A stretch of 64,000 nt of DNA, from contig NZ_CAHJXL010000002.1 in the NCBI RefSeq assembly GCF_903645315.1, forward strand, positions 482,035 through 546,034, read 5' to 3'. The stretch's first letter is position 1, and each line of letters begins with the position of its first letter. The DNA is from Victivallis sp. Marseille-Q1083 (lineage in GTDB: Bacteria > Verrucomicrobiota > Lentisphaeria > Victivallales > Victivallaceae). Shown in pieces: positions 26,426-35,851 of this stretch. Below the pieces are notes generated by a model. The model saw only the letters and a program-made list of their open reading frames with translations. It made no database searches and was not told the DNA's origin. The position numbers and the translations under genes were made by a program.

Positions 26426-27991
26426 TTACACCTCGGTCGCCGCGAGTTTTACTTCCGCTTCGGTGGTGATGCCGGCGGCGACTTTGGCCATGCCGTCGTC
26501 GACCAACGGCTCCATGCCGTTGCGGATGCCGATTTTTTCGATTTCGTTGCTGGAGCGCCGCTCATTGACCGCCCGGCGGATGTCGTCATCGATCAGCAGC
26601 AGCTCGAAGATGCCGGTCCGCCCCCGGAAGCCGGTGCCGCCGCAATTGCGGCAGCGGTTATCCGTTTTATTCACATCGATGCCGTTGCCGTGACAATGCG
26701 GACAGATTTTGCGCACCAGCCGCTGCGACAGAACCCCGGCCAGCGCCGAAGCGAGCAGAAAATGCTCGACTCCCATATCCAGCAGCCGGCTGATCGCCCC
26801 GGCCGCGTCATTGGTGTGCAAGGTGCTCAACACCAGATGGCCGGTCAGCGCGGCGTTGATCGCGATGTCGGCGGTCTCCCGGTCGCGGATTTCACCGACC
26901 AGAATGATGTCCGGGTCCTGCCGGACGATCGAACGCAGCCCGGCGGCGAAGGTCACGCCGATGTCGGCGTTGACCTGCATCTGGGTCAACCGCTCCAGCT
27001 TGTATTCCACCGGGTCCTCAATGGTGATGATCTTGCGCTTATAATCGTTCAACTGGGTGACGACGCTGTAGAGCGTCGTCGATTTGCCGCTGCCGGTCGG
27101 CCCGACCACCAGGATGATGCCGTGCGGTATCCGGATCAGGTTCTCAAATTTTTGCCGCATCGCCTTGTTCATCCCGACCACATTGAGATCAAACGAAATC
27201 GCCTCCTTGCTGAGCAGCCGCAATACGATGCTTTCGCCGTTCATGGTTGGGATGGTGCTGACGCGGACGTCCATGTCGGCGCGGCCGAGCTGTATTTTGG
27301 TGCGGCCGTCCTGCGGCAGCCGGCTTTCGGCGATGTTCAAGCCGCTGACCAGCTTGATCCGCGAGGCGATCGCCGGATACTGGGTGATCGGACAGCTCAG
27401 GTATTCGTGCATCACCCCGTCGATCCGGAACCGGATGATCAGGATGCTCTCTTCCGGCTCGACGTGAATATCGCTGGCCCGGCGCTCGACCGCCTGAGTG
27501 AACATCTCGTTGACCAGCCGCACCACCTTGGCTTCGCTGGCCAGGTTGCGCAGCGATTCCTCATCCTCCGCGACGACGTCCTCATGGGCGGAGAAATAAA
27601 CGTCGTTGAGCAACCGCTCCAGCAAACTGCGCCGCATCAGGGTGAATTCGGCATTCAGGCCGTAAAATTGCCTGAAAAAGACTTTATGTTGTTCGATGCA
27701 ATACGGATCACATACCAGCAGCAACAACTCGCCGTCGTCCCATTGATACGGCAGACAGCAATGGAAATTCAAATATTCGGCCGACAGATTCGGAAACGGC
27801 TGAACCGGATTGGAAATTTCCTCCTCTTCCAGCGCCGGCAAGCCGGCGGCCTGCGCGTATGCCTGCAACAGTTCAAGCTCGGTGAATTCGCCGGCGGCGC
27901 AAAGCCGCCAGTCGTTGTCGCCGGACGCCTCCCGGTAATCCGGATGGGCCGGCTGTAAAAGTGCAATCAGCTTGTTGCGCCAGCCGTTCAT
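26426..27991 (-). CDS. gspE: Type II secretion ATPase GspE
   Basis: This 521-residue cytoplasmic ATPase has an N-terminal MshEN-like region and N2 domain (RRASDIHVEPEESILIIRFR). The Walker A motif GPTGSGKSTTLYSV is at about residues 294-307, the Asp box ITIEDPVEYKLERLTQMQVN follows, and Walker B is DPDIILVGEIRDRETAD. The zinc-binding four-cysteine motif is complete (CPHCHGNGID then CRNCGGTGF). It hydrolyses ATP to drive pseudopilus assembly, docking on GspL and GspF. All catalytic motifs are intact. Its start overlaps the gspD stop by ATGA. Confidence 0.96.
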   Translation of the reverse strand: MNGWRNKLIALLQPAHPDYREASGDNDWRLCAAGEFTELELLQAYAQAAGLPALEEEEISNPVQPFPNLSAEYLNFHCCLPYQWDDGELLLLVCDPYCIEQHKVFFRQFYGLNAEFTLMRRSLLERLLNDVYFSAHEDVVAEDEESLRNLASEAKVVRLVNEMFTQAVERRASDIHVEPEESILIIRFRIDGVMHEYLSCPITQYPAIASRIKLVSGLNIAESRLPQDGRTKIQLGRADMDVRVSTIPTMNGESIVLRLLSKEAISFDLNVVGMNKAMRQKFENLIRIPHGIILVVGPTGSGKSTTLYSVVTQLNDYKRKIITIEDPVEYKLERLTQMQVNADIGVTFAAGLRSIVRQDPDIILVGEIRDRETADIAINAALTGHLVLSTLHTNDAAGAISRLLDMGVEHFLLASALAGVLSQRLVRKICPHCHGNGIDVNKTDNRCRNCGGTGFRGRTGIFELLLIDDDIRRAVNERRSSNEIEKIGIRNGMEPLVDDGMAKVAAGITTEAEVKLAATEV

Positions 27992-30216
27992 TCTTTTTCC
28001 GTTCCCGATTCGGCATTGAATTGTTTATGCTCAAATTTTTTGATTTCATCGACGGCGTTGCGGTAACGTCGTATCATTGCCTGCAGCCCGCTGTCTTCGG
28101 TGATGATCGTCGCGGTGATCAGCACCAGAATTTCAGTACGTTCGACCGATTGTGAGGTATTGCCGACCAATGAACGCAAAAACGGGATATCGGCGATCAC
28201 CGGGATCGAGCTGTTGGTGAAATTATGCTTTTCCTTGATCAGTCCGCCCATGATCAGCGTCCGGCCGGAACGGAAAGACAATGAAGTTTTGAGTTCATCT
28301 TCTTTGATGATCGGCGAATCGATGCCTTTCAGGGTGTTGTCCACCGCCTCTGAAATCACCTGTTCGACGTCCATCGCGATCAAGCCGCCCTTGGTGGTTT
28401 TCGGCGTGACCGTCAGGATAATGCCGGTATCCTTGTATTGATAAGAACGCCGCAGCGAGGTGTTGTCCGGAATTACGCTGCTGGCGGTGTCGGTGATGTC
28501 GCTGGTGACGATCGGCACCTGCTTGCCGACCGAAATTTTCGCCTCGGAATGGCTGGTGGCGATGATCTGCGGGCTGGAGAGAACTTTCAGTTTGTTGCGC
28601 CCGGCAATCGCCCGGATGTAGCCGAATTTTTCGTCCGGGTTGTCCGGGTTGTAAATGTAAAACCGCCCCCCGGTCTGCGGATTTTCGCCGCCGGGCGACA
28701 ACGCATCAAAGTTGGTCCCGAAAATCGATTCGGTGTTGCCGCCGGAACCTTTGCCGGAAAACTCAATCCCGAACTCGTTGGAATCGCTCAACTCGATTTC
28801 CACCACCAGCACCTGCATCAGAATCCGGTCGGGAATCGTGTCGATCCGGTTCAGAATCGCCTTGACCATCGAATAGACGCGCGGCGTGGTTCGGATCAAC
28901 ATCCGGTTGTTCTTGGCGTCGGCGAACACATACAGGGTATTGTCGAAGAGATTGCCGCTGTCGGATACCGGGTTGCCTTTGTCGTCGGTCTTTTTATCGG
29001 CGTTGCGTCCAGTCGCCGATTCCGAACTGGTATTAGCCGCTCCCTCCGAACCGCCGGAAACCTTCAGCACTGACCCTTCCACCGGGAACATCGCCGACAG
29101 CGCCTGCAGCAGCTCCCCGGCGTCGGCATTGATCACATCATAGACGAAAACCCGTTCCTGCTCGCCGGTGTCTCCCTTGTCCAATTGCAGCACCCATTTG
29201 CGCAACTCTTCCAGCGCTTCCGGCGTTGCGGCGGAAGCGGCGATCACCTGAATCCGGGGAATGCTGACAATCGAAATCGCGCCGGGATCGGCCTCTTTGT
29301 TGTCGCCGTCCGCGGCCGGGAAGCCCAACACCGGCAGCACCGCCAGCAGCTCCTCTTTGATCCGGTCGCTGGAAACATTGCGGCAGGGCAGCACAAGCTG
29401 CGACCAGCCGGCCTTCGGCTTGGCGTCCAGCTCGGCGATCAAGACCAGCAACCGTTCCAGATTCGGCCCGGTTTCCACCACCAGCAGCGCGTTCTGCTGT
29501 TCCAGCGCCGTTACCGCATTCTCACTGCCGGTAAACTTGGCGAGCTGAGTTACCATTGAGGCGGCGGCGATATGTTTCAGCGGCACCAGCCTGACTTCGA
29601 TGTTGGAACCGTCTTTCAAAAAACCGGATTCTTTGGCGATTTTAGTCAACGGGCGAATATGCAGCACTTTGCCGTCCAGCTCGCAGTAGGCGTTGGCGAG
29701 GGTCAAAATCTGCTCGAACAGCGTCCAGACCTCCCGGCTGGTCATCGAACTGTTGACCGCCATTGTTACGGTGCCGGCCACTTCCGAGTCGATAATGTAA
29801 TTCAGGTTCAGCGGGCCGGCGAAAGCCGGAATCACATCGGCCAGATTCGCCGCGTCGAAATTGATGTTGACTTTGATCAACGCCTGCTCATTCGCCTCGG
29901 CGAACAATGCTTTGTATATCGCATCTTTGGATTGCTTCAATTCGACCGCCGGCTCGAAAATGGAACTGTTGACCGGTTTGGTTGACAGCTCAGGCTCTTC
30001 AACCGCATCCGTTCCGGTCGAATCCAGCCCGGCCCGGACGATCTCTTCGGCGTCGGACGCTCCATCGATTACCCGGTCGGGCGTATCAACCAGGATCGAA
30101 TAATCGCTTTGCTCCGGTACCGGTTCCGTTTCCTCTTCCGAGCCGGTTGATTTACAGCCGGCATGCAGCAACAAGGCCGTGCCGGTCATCAGTAGAAATA
30201 GGTTCTTCCAATTCAT
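27988..30216 (-). CDS. gspD: Type II secretion outer-membrane secretin GspD
   Basis: This ~742-residue protein begins with a lipoprotein signal (MNWKNLFLLMTGTALLLHAG then Cys). It carries N-domains (VNINFDAANLADVIPAFAGP, NAVTALEQQNALLVVETGPN, VYDVINADAGELLQALSAMF) and the C-terminal secretin domain with LKVLSSPQIIATSHSEAKIS, QYKDTGIILTVTPKT and SGRTLIMGGLIKE. It forms the outer-membrane channel. The ATG at 30216 has GGAG 6 bp upstream; an adjacent ATG at 30219 is the alternative. A lipobox suggests self- or Lol-type targeting without a separate pilotin. The N-terminal linker is unusually acidic. Confidence 0.95.
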   Translation of the reverse strand: MNWKNLFLLMTGTALLLHAGCKSTGSEEETEPVPEQSDYSILVDTPDRVIDGASDAEEIVRAGLDSTGTDAVEEPELSTKPVNSSIFEPAVELKQSKDAIYKALFAEANEQALIKVNINFDAANLADVIPAFAGPLNLNYIIDSEVAGTVTMAVNSSMTSREVWTLFEQILTLANAYCELDGKVLHIRPLTKIAKESGFLKDGSNIEVRLVPLKHIAAASMVTQLAKFTGSENAVTALEQQNALLVVETGPNLERLLVLIAELDAKPKAGWSQLVLPCRNVSSDRIKEELLAVLPVLGFPAADGDNKEADPGAISIVSIPRIQVIAASAATPEALEELRKWVLQLDKGDTGEQERVFVYDVINADAGELLQALSAMFPVEGSVLKVSGGSEGAANTSSESATGRNADKKTDDKGNPVSDSGNLFDNTLYVFADAKNNRMLIRTTPRVYSMVKAILNRIDTIPDRILMQVLVVEIELSDSNEFGIEFSGKGSGGNTESIFGTNFDALSPGGENPQTGGRFYIYNPDNPDEKFGYIRAIAGRNKLKVLSSPQIIATSHSEAKISVGKQVPIVTSDITDTASSVIPDNTSLRRSYQYKDTGIILTVTPKTTKGGLIAMDVEQVISEAVDNTLKGIDSPIIKEDELKTSLSFRSGRTLIMGGLIKEKHNFTNSSIPVIADIPFLRSLVGNTSQSVERTEILVLITATIITEDSGLQAMIRRYRNAVDEIKKFEHKQFNAESGTEKE

Positions 30217-30247
30217 CATCCGCTCCGTTCTTCCCCATTTTATATCA

Positions 30248-31027
30248 TCATTTTTTATTAAATTTTTGTCCGGGCGCCGGCAAGGGCTCCGGCTCGACCG
30301 GTTCTTCCGGCGGCGGTTTATCTTCCGGTGATTGCTTTGCCGCTTCCGCCGCAACCGCTTCAACTCCGGGTAATTCCGACGCTTTGGAGGTATCTTCGGA
30401 ATTTACCGTTGGCGCCTCAACAACGGAAGCATTTGGGGGGTCTTCCAAACTGCCGGCCGGCGCCGCCACAAGCGTCTCCGGCTGCTTATCGGCCTGAGCC
30501 TGTTGTTCAAGTGAAATCTGGAATTTCTTTGCCTGTTCGCCGAACCGGGTGCGGCCGATCGCCAGCTCCAGCCGCTCATTATCCCGTTTCAACGTCACAC
30601 CACTTTCTCCAACTTCATTCAATATAAAGCCGTCCGCAACTTCATCTCCGGTTTTAAAATATCGTTTTTCGCCGGCGGAGTTGCCCGGCGCCTGCTGCAT
30701 TTTTTCAATGATCGCGCCGGCGCCGTCATCCATCATGCAAATGCCGACCAAAATGAATTTCGGCGCCTGGTTCTGCGCATTTTCTGCCTCTGCTGTCGCC
30801 GGTTTGGCCTTGCCGCGCAACGGATCGAATAAACTGCGAGCGGTCATTTCCAATAAGTCGTACCCCGCCGGGGAGGATACCGCCTTCACGGCCGGCAGCT
30901 CCGGCAACGGCGGCGTCTGAGTTAAAATTTCCGGCAGCGGCGTCTCCTCAAATCCGACCAGGCCGATGCCGATCAGCAGCAATAGAATGGCCAAAATCAC
31001 CATTGCAATGGAGAGAAACAATTTCAT
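30248..31027 (-). CDS. GspC-like inner-membrane component of type II secretion
   Basis: This 259-residue protein has one N-terminal membrane helix (MKLFLSIAMVILAILLLLIG), then a proline-rich linker. A homology-region-like beta domain follows (FILVGICMMDDGAGAIIEKM, RYFKTGDEVADGFILNEVGE, SGVTLKRDNERLELAIG), which matches the GspC/PulC HR region that contacts GspD N0. The C-terminal ~70 residues are low-complexity Pro/Glu/Ala and lack a PDZ domain. It sits directly between gspM and gspD, overlapping gspM by ATGA, which supports the call. Sequence similarity to model GspC proteins is low. Confidence 0.72.
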   Translation of the reverse strand: MKLFLSIAMVILAILLLLIGIGLVGFEETPLPEILTQTPPLPELPAVKAVSSPAGYDLLEMTARSLFDPLRGKAKPATAEAENAQNQAPKFILVGICMMDDGAGAIIEKMQQAPGNSAGEKRYFKTGDEVADGFILNEVGESGVTLKRDNERLELAIGRTRFGEQAKKFQISLEQQAQADKQPETLVAAPAGSLEDPPNASVVEAPTVNSEDTSKASELPGVEAVAAEAAKQSPEDKPPPEEPVEPEPLPAPGQKFNKK

Positions 31028-31620
31028 TGTCCATCTCCCCACAGTTGATTCGCCGCGTCCTCCGAAACGGCGATCACTTTGATCGTGCCGTTCAGCATCA
31101 GGTAATTCGGCGCATTGATGTTGTCGGGATTGATCGTCATGTTTTTCCACCGGTAATAGGCGCCGCGTTCCTTCAATTCGGCCAGGAATTTCAGGATCTC
31201 CGGCAATTGCGCGTCGCCGTTGACCGTCATTTCGAAACTGTCGACGCCGTCGGCCAGCTTCGCCCGTTGCAGCGTGCCGATTGATTTCAACATGATTCCC
31301 GCCGCCTGGGCCGCCGCTTCGACCTGGCGGCGGATTTCGACGGCCGGGTTGCCGTTCTCCGGCTGCCAGCATGACGGTTTCATATTCTGCATCCGCGCTA
31401 TCGGCTGTTGCATCATCTGGTATTCTTTATTCAATCTCCGCAGTTCTGTTTGCGTCAATTTCAGCGTTTCCAGTTCGGTCGCGGTTGAACCTCCGGCGCC
31501 GACATTGCGCTTGATAGAATTGAGGTTCACCGCCAGGGAAATCACCGCCAACAGCAAAATCACCCCGGCAATCAAAACAATTCTCCGCTGCTCCCGCCAC
31601 AACTGTTTTAACCGGTTCAT
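31024..31620 (-). CDS. GspM/PilO-like assembly protein
   Basis: This 198-residue bitopic protein has a short basic cytoplasmic N terminus (MNRLKQLWREQRR), one membrane helix (IVLIAGVILLLAVISLAV), a coiled-coil stretch (ELETLKLTQTELRRLNKEYQ) and a ferredoxin-like periplasmic domain. This is the layout of GspM and PilO, which pair with GspL/PilN. It overlaps both neighbours by ATGA. The call rests on topology and operon position. Confidence 0.72.
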   Translation of the reverse strand: MNRLKQLWREQRRIVLIAGVILLLAVISLAVNLNSIKRNVGAGGSTATELETLKLTQTELRRLNKEYQMMQQPIARMQNMKPSCWQPENGNPAVEIRRQVEAAAQAAGIMLKSIGTLQRAKLADGVDSFEMTVNGDAQLPEILKFLAELKERGAYYRWKNMTINPDNINAPNYLMLNGTIKVIAVSEDAANQLWGDGQ

Positions 31621-32717
31621 TGTACGCCTCCGGCTTGTTTCAGCGTGACGTAAAGCGTCGCGCTGCCGTCCGGATTGGTCTGCTGCCGCAGACTGTCCAT
31701 GGCAAAGCCCGGCAGTTGATTCAACGCTGTGTTGACCGGTTCGGTGTTGCCGGATACCGACAGCGTTACCGCCAGATCGCCGTTGCCGGTCCGGAAACTG
31801 GTGATCCAGGCCGTATCCGGCAGGCTGCGGGTCAATTGCGCCATCACCGGCAACGGGTCGACGTCATTCAGCCCGTCGAGTATTTTCGCCGCCGTTTCAC
31901 TGACCGCCCGGCTTTGTTCCAGAGCTTGCGTCAGGTATTCGAGCCGATAACCGGCTTCGTCCACTTCCCGTTGGACCGCCATGGCGACATTCCGGCGGTC
32001 AATGATATGCAAGTAACCCAAAACGACTGCCGATAAAACTGCAAATACCGCCAGTATTGCCGCCGCGATCTTCCAGCAACGATAGCGTTGGATCTGCAAT
32101 CCGGGCGGCAATGCCGACAGATACTTCTTGTCGCGCTGAAACTCCGCTGACAAGGCGTACTCCGCGATCGACGCCGGCCGGTTGCCGGCCGGCTCGACCT
32201 CATCATCGTCTTTCAGGCGCATTTCCCATAAATCACTGTCTTTACACCAGAGATAGTCGGGTTCGAACTCCGGCAGATAAACCGGCGAATCAAGATCAGC
32301 CGGCAACGCCATGAAAGGATGAACGATCGCATCCAATTTAACTCCCTGAAGCGTTTCCAGTACGCCGTTCCATTCGGAAGTTTTTACCGCGAACACCCGA
32401 ACCCGTTGTTTGCCGCCCGCCGCTGAAAATTTACGGCAGAACACCGTCATTTCCGCGGCCGGATATGGAACCCGGCGCGGCAGTTCAAACTTCAACAGGT
32501 TGGTTAATTCGGAATAACCGGTTTGGGGCAATATCAGTTCGAAGCACGCATAATTGGAAAACGCGGCAACCGCCACGACCACAGAAAACCCGTTGCTTCG
32601 TTCAGTCCCGCCATCCGGAATACTGATCAAGCATTGCCCGGATTTGCCGGTGCGTTCGGCTACGATACCGGTCAATGACCCATTGCGGTTACAGACAATA
32701 AGCTTACACTTCGGCAC
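31617..32717 (-). CDS. GspL-like (PilM/PilN-type) assembly protein
   Basis: This 366-residue protein has a cytoplasmic actin-like N-terminal half (TELTNLLKFELPRRVPYPAAE-type region near residue 70). One membrane helix follows near residue 215 (IAAAILAVFAVLSAVVLGYL), then a coiled coil and a PilN-like periplasmic domain (VMAQLTRSLPDTAWITSFRT). GspL links the GspE ATPase to the membrane platform and GspM. It is a fused PilM-PilN layout like GspL rather than two separate proteins. It lies 27 bp downstream of the DUF1573 gene. Confidence 0.75.
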   Translation of the reverse strand: MPKCKLIVCNRNGSLTGIVAERTGKSGQCLISIPDGGTERSNGFSVVVAVAAFSNYACFELILPQTGYSELTNLLKFELPRRVPYPAAEMTVFCRKFSAAGGKQRVRVFAVKTSEWNGVLETLQGVKLDAIVHPFMALPADLDSPVYLPEFEPDYLWCKDSDLWEMRLKDDDEVEPAGNRPASIAEYALSAEFQRDKKYLSALPPGLQIQRYRCWKIAAAILAVFAVLSAVVLGYLHIIDRRNVAMAVQREVDEAGYRLEYLTQALEQSRAVSETAAKILDGLNDVDPLPVMAQLTRSLPDTAWITSFRTGNGDLAVTLSVSGNTEPVNTALNQLPGFAMDSLRQQTNPDGSATLYVTLKQAGGVQ

Positions 32718-32744
32718 TGTATTCCCTCTCGGTTACAGTTAAAG

Positions 32745-33464
32745 TTAGTTATCTTCTGCGATTTGTCCGTATATGAATAATTCCGCCGGTTTCCAGCCGG
32801 CCGGCTCCATGACCGGCAGTTGTATGGAACCGCGAAACTGTTCAAGCCCGTCGCCGGGCGTAAAGCTCACGGTGACAAGATAAGAGTTTTGAAGCGGAGC
32901 GACGGAGGAATTTTCTTCCGCTTCACCATGAGTTTTCTGAAGGCAAATGGTCACCTCGGCCCCCGGCAGACCTTCAATTGATACGTCTCCGAATTTGACC
33001 GGTTGCGAGGTTTCCAGCAGAAATTCCTGCCGCCATCCATGACCGGCGGTCAGAGTGCCGGCGTAAATCATCGGTTGCGGTTTTACCGTGATCAACGGAA
33101 TCGAGTTGCCGCGCAAAGTGATCGTTTTGGGCCCGGCCGGATCGTTGCTCTGAATGAACAGCGCCTTGGCGAACGGCCCGGCAATTGATTCCGGCACAAT
33201 TGATGCGGCCAGTTTCGCGGAATCTCCTGGCTGCAATTCCGTCTGTTCGAGCTTGCCGACCGCGCAGCCGCAGGTGCTGCGGATACTTTTGATATCCAGC
33301 GGCTCGTCGCCGATATTGGTGAGAATAAATTCGGTTGACTGCTGTTGATTGGCCGGGAAAGTACCGAAATCGGCGGAAGCGGAATCCAATTCGAGTTGAG
33401 GTCCGGCATACGAAATAGACATGAACGCGTTGAATAATACCAATGCTCCCATACCCCATTTCAT
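32745..33464 (-). CDS. DUF1573 domain-containing secreted protein
   Basis: This 239-residue protein has a signal peptide (MKWGMGALVLFNAFMSISYA) followed by a DUF1573 beta-sandwich. The family pattern is clear: DFGTFPANQQQSTEFILTNI, the cysteine pair in IRSTCGCAVGKLEQTELQPG, and IQSNDPAGPKTITLRGNS. DUF1573 proteins are common in Bacteroidetes and PVC bacteria; their function is unknown but the domain resembles ASPM-SPD-2-Hydin beta sandwiches. As first gene of the secretion operon it may be an accessory periplasmic part or simply a co-transcribed secreted protein. Confidence 0.85.
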   Translation of the reverse strand: MKWGMGALVLFNAFMSISYAGPQLELDSASADFGTFPANQQQSTEFILTNIGDEPLDIKSIRSTCGCAVGKLEQTELQPGDSAKLAASIVPESIAGPFAKALFIQSNDPAGPKTITLRGNSIPLITVKPQPMIYAGTLTAGHGWRQEFLLETSQPVKFGDVSIEGLPGAEVTICLQKTHGEAEENSSVAPLQNSYLVTVSFTPGDGLEQFRGSIQLPVMEPAGWKPAELFIYGQIAEDN

Positions 33465-33803
33465 TGCTTCATACCTTCAGTGTTAATTAAAGTAAGAACC
33501 AATCCATGAAACAATACTACATGTGCAAAATTGTTTTGCAATCGAAATGCGTATCTTTTTTACCAAAAATTTGAAATGGTCGAGCCGATGGACTAAAACG
33601 ATCCTTTACATATTTTCCTGTTTGTTGATTGGGATTGATTGCAGAGAATTGACCGGTAAGTATCGCTTTCCGATACTTTCATACATCATTTCAGTTTTAC
33701 GGAGGCGATTTTCGTATTTATTTCAGAAGTATATTGAAACCGGCACGCGCTCGCCGCCATAAAATTTCGGGAATGGGGAGATTATGCGCGAGCCGATTAT
33801 TTT
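33465..33803. other. AT-rich gap upstream of the secretion operon
   Basis: About 340 bp between the secretion operon start and the island. It presumably holds the operon promoter near 33480-33530. A 79-codon plus-strand frame at 33523-33762 has no recognisable motif or ribosome binding site and is not called. Base composition falls here, marking the island edge. Confidence 0.5.
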
Positions 33804-34799
33804 TTAGAGTACAGCGATTACGTCCACCAGATGATCAAGATTGCCGGGATTCAGAAATTTCAGTTCGTTAACGCCGACATCCAGGAGAGATTCTCCGATT
33901 TGCTCTTCAAACATGCGTCTGATTTCTCCGGAAACCGTCCGTTCCGACAAACCCTCCAAACGAGGATTGGCTATCGTGTCAAAAACGATGCTCAGAGCAT
34001 CATAAATATGCAGCCAATTCGGAAATGATGCCTTCTGCTGTTCAAACAGGTTAAGGAGATTTTTGGGGTTTTTCAAAAAATAATATCGTCCGCGCTTTCC
34101 CTCTCCGTGAGTCGCCACGATGGATGCTGAACTCAACTCGGCCAGCACGTCCTGAACGGATTTCCAGGAAAAACCGCTGATATTGGCAATGTCCTGAATT
34201 TTGCAGATGTCTTTGTTCAGTAAAGCGAGAATCGTCTCGGCTCTGGCGGAAAGCCCGAACGCTCCTCGTAATTGAAGTAAAAAAGTTGCTTCACCGACAG
34301 GGAAAGAAGCGACTTTTCCGGAGGGGAGATAAGGGTTGCGGATAAGACCGTATCTCAGCGCCCTTTCATCTGCTGTTCGCTGAAAATCGTTAGGCTGTCC
34401 GTCAAAATTTCGAAACAGCGGAACAGGAGAAGCGTTACCGGATGGCAAAAGGTCCTCGGCAAATTTTGTCCAGCGACGCTCCCCCTGGTCGCTCATGGCA
34501 TTGACCATAACGCCCAGCGAGGCGGAATCAAAACGATAAACTTTTTTCCCCAGCGATTTGATTCGCTGAAGGTTGATAAAGTTGCCGTTGAGCCGCAGCC
34601 AGTCAATCACAAGATCGTATAGCCGTTGATCATAACGGCAGAACCATGCGGAAAACAGCAGGAGAACCTCCGGATCAATAACATAGTGCTGCTGTATCCC
34701 ATCATCGATGTGTCCGGGGATTCCCAAACGCGTCCATTGACGCCATACAAGATTCAGCAGTGCGTCAAAATAGCGGGATTTAAATTCTGCCACTGACAT
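33804..34799 (-). CDS. Winged-helix domain protein paired with a nucleotidyltransferase (possible antitoxin/partner)
   Basis: This 331-residue protein is of no family I can name. Residues ~180-245 form a winged-helix-like DNA-binding region (ALLNKDICKIQDIANISGFS, WKSVQDVLAELSSASIVATH, GRYYFLKNP). The N-terminal half is helical. It overlaps the upstream nucleotidyltransferase gene by 20 bp, so the two are made together. Paired wHTH and nucleotidyltransferase genes recall AbiE and related type IV toxin-antitoxin systems, but here the nucleotidyltransferase gene comes first. A function as antitoxin or regulator is inference. Confidence 0.65.
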   Translation of the reverse strand: MSVAEFKSRYFDALLNLVWRQWTRLGIPGHIDDGIQQHYVIDPEVLLLFSAWFCRYDQRLYDLVIDWLRLNGNFINLQRIKSLGKKVYRFDSASLGVMVNAMSDQGERRWTKFAEDLLPSGNASPVPLFRNFDGQPNDFQRTADERALRYGLIRNPYLPSGKVASFPVGEATFLLQLRGAFGLSARAETILALLNKDICKIQDIANISGFSWKSVQDVLAELSSASIVATHGEGKRGRYYFLKNPKNLLNLFEQQKASFPNWLHIYDALSIVFDTIANPRLEGLSERTVSGEIRRMFEEQIGESLLDVGVNELKFLNPGNLDHLVDVIAVL

Positions 34800-35376
34800 T
34801 TTTCCACCCCAATTGAAAGAACATGCTTTTTAGAATTTCACGGAATTCAGGCGAGACGTCCTGCGTCATGCACCATTTTGCCGCCGCGATCAGTTCTTCT
34901 TCCGAGGGCGTCAACGCCCGAAGATCGCTGACATGATAGCCGCCGCGATCCGCTGATGCATAGGTTTTGAAAAAGATTTGATCGTAACGGCTGATGTAAT
35001 GCATGGTGAGCTGTTTCCCGATCACTACTGTCGACAGCCGCGTTTGAAACCCTTCCGGCAAGCCCATGCGGAATTGCGAAGCCGGACCATTGTTCAGCCA
35101 ATCGACAGGTAATTCCAGCGAGTGTCCGACGATGTCTGCCGCGCGGATCAAGTATTCAGGCAATGGCTCCGACTCTTTCAATTCATCGGCGTCCATCAAC
35201 GCGATGATGTCAATATCACGAGTCGTCCGGGGAACCAGCCCCGTTGCAATCAGTGCGGATCCTCCGCAAACCACCAATTCAGTGTGCGGAGCATCATCCA
35301 ATATCAGCCTCTCATTAAGCAAATTCAATGCTTCAGCCAGTTTTGACCCATCAATCGACTTATTGATGTTATTCAT
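34780..35376 (-). CDS. Nucleotidyltransferase-fold protein (DUF6036-like), candidate toxin
   Basis: This 198-residue protein has the minimal nucleotidyltransferase motif GGSALIATGLVPRTTRDIDI near residues 38-57: the GG-S helix followed by the metal-binding D-x-D in RDIDI. The C-terminal part is helical (ALTPSEEELIAAAKWCMTQD). It resembles DUF6036-type proteins and, more distantly, AbiEii. Such domains may transfer nucleotides to tRNA or protein. It is followed by an overlapping winged-helix gene, and the pair lies beside VapBC and AbiE in an AT-rich island. The toxin role is inferred from context. Confidence 0.7.
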   Translation of the reverse strand: MNNINKSIDGSKLAEALNLLNERLILDDAPHTELVVCGGSALIATGLVPRTTRDIDIIALMDADELKESEPLPEYLIRAADIVGHSLELPVDWLNNGPASQFRMGLPEGFQTRLSTVVIGKQLTMHYISRYDQIFFKTYASADRGGYHVSDLRALTPSEEELIAAAKWCMTQDVSPEFREILKSMFFQLGWKNVSGRI

Positions 35377-35486
35377 GAAATTCCCCTATTTTATATGGGT
35401 TTTTCTGTAAAATAGCATTGAGCCGTCAAAAATCAAATCTCTATATTAATTTAAAAGTTGAAAATTCTGTTTTCTGAAAAGCGCCG

Positions 35487-35603
35487 TTTGAATATTGAAA
35501 ATCAGATGCTTCTGTAATTATCAGGGCACTTAATCTTTGCTGAGAAATTACGCTGCCTGGACTGCGATTTATATATTGATAGATATCCGAGGAAATTTTC
35601 ATC
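35487..35603 (+). repeat. Direct repeat, copy 1 (~115 bp)
   Basis: This segment begins TTGAATATTGAAAA and contains CTTCTGTAATTATCAGGGCA and ATTACGCTGCCTGGAC. It matches 38241-38357 at roughly 80-85 percent by eye. The two copies flank VapBC and AbiE. Copy 2 ends just upstream of the giant beta-helix gene, so the unit may be a leader/promoter region duplicated when the island was inserted. The rest of the 35377-35851 gap has no gene. Confidence 0.7.
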
Positions 35604-35606
35604 GAG

Positions 35607-35750
35607 GGGCCGTTGTGCTGAATTATGCTCCCGGAGGAGAAAGACCGCACTGCCGTAGCCCGCCGCCTTCGGCCAGGGACGGTACGCTCTCGACCAGGCG
35701 GCTGATGCACAGTCGGAAGTCGATCGATCGACTCCTTCCAAAACTTGCAC
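35607..35750. other. GC-rich orphan fragment in AT-rich island
   Basis: Immediately after repeat copy 1, ~140 bp of clearly GC-rich sequence differ from the AT-rich surroundings. On the minus strand one frame reads CISRLVESVPSLAEGGG, which looks protein-like, but no start, motif or full domain is present. It is probably a relic of a chromosomal gene left by rearrangement. Confidence 0.3.
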
Positions 35751-35851
35751 GTGGCGTTATTTATGGAATTTCTCTTTTTAGTGACTTGACTTATTTTGAT
35801 GAATGATATATACTTCAAATAGATATCAGAAGATAAATAAGAGGTGCAGTT

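Noticed and set aside
26384-27958. 524-codon plus-strand frame opposite gspE
   Set aside because: Mirror of the real gspE codons; the minus strand has intact Walker and cysteine motifs.
33523-33762. 79-codon open frame upstream of the secretion operon
   Set aside because: AT-rich, no ribosome binding site or known motif; likely chance in the promoter region.
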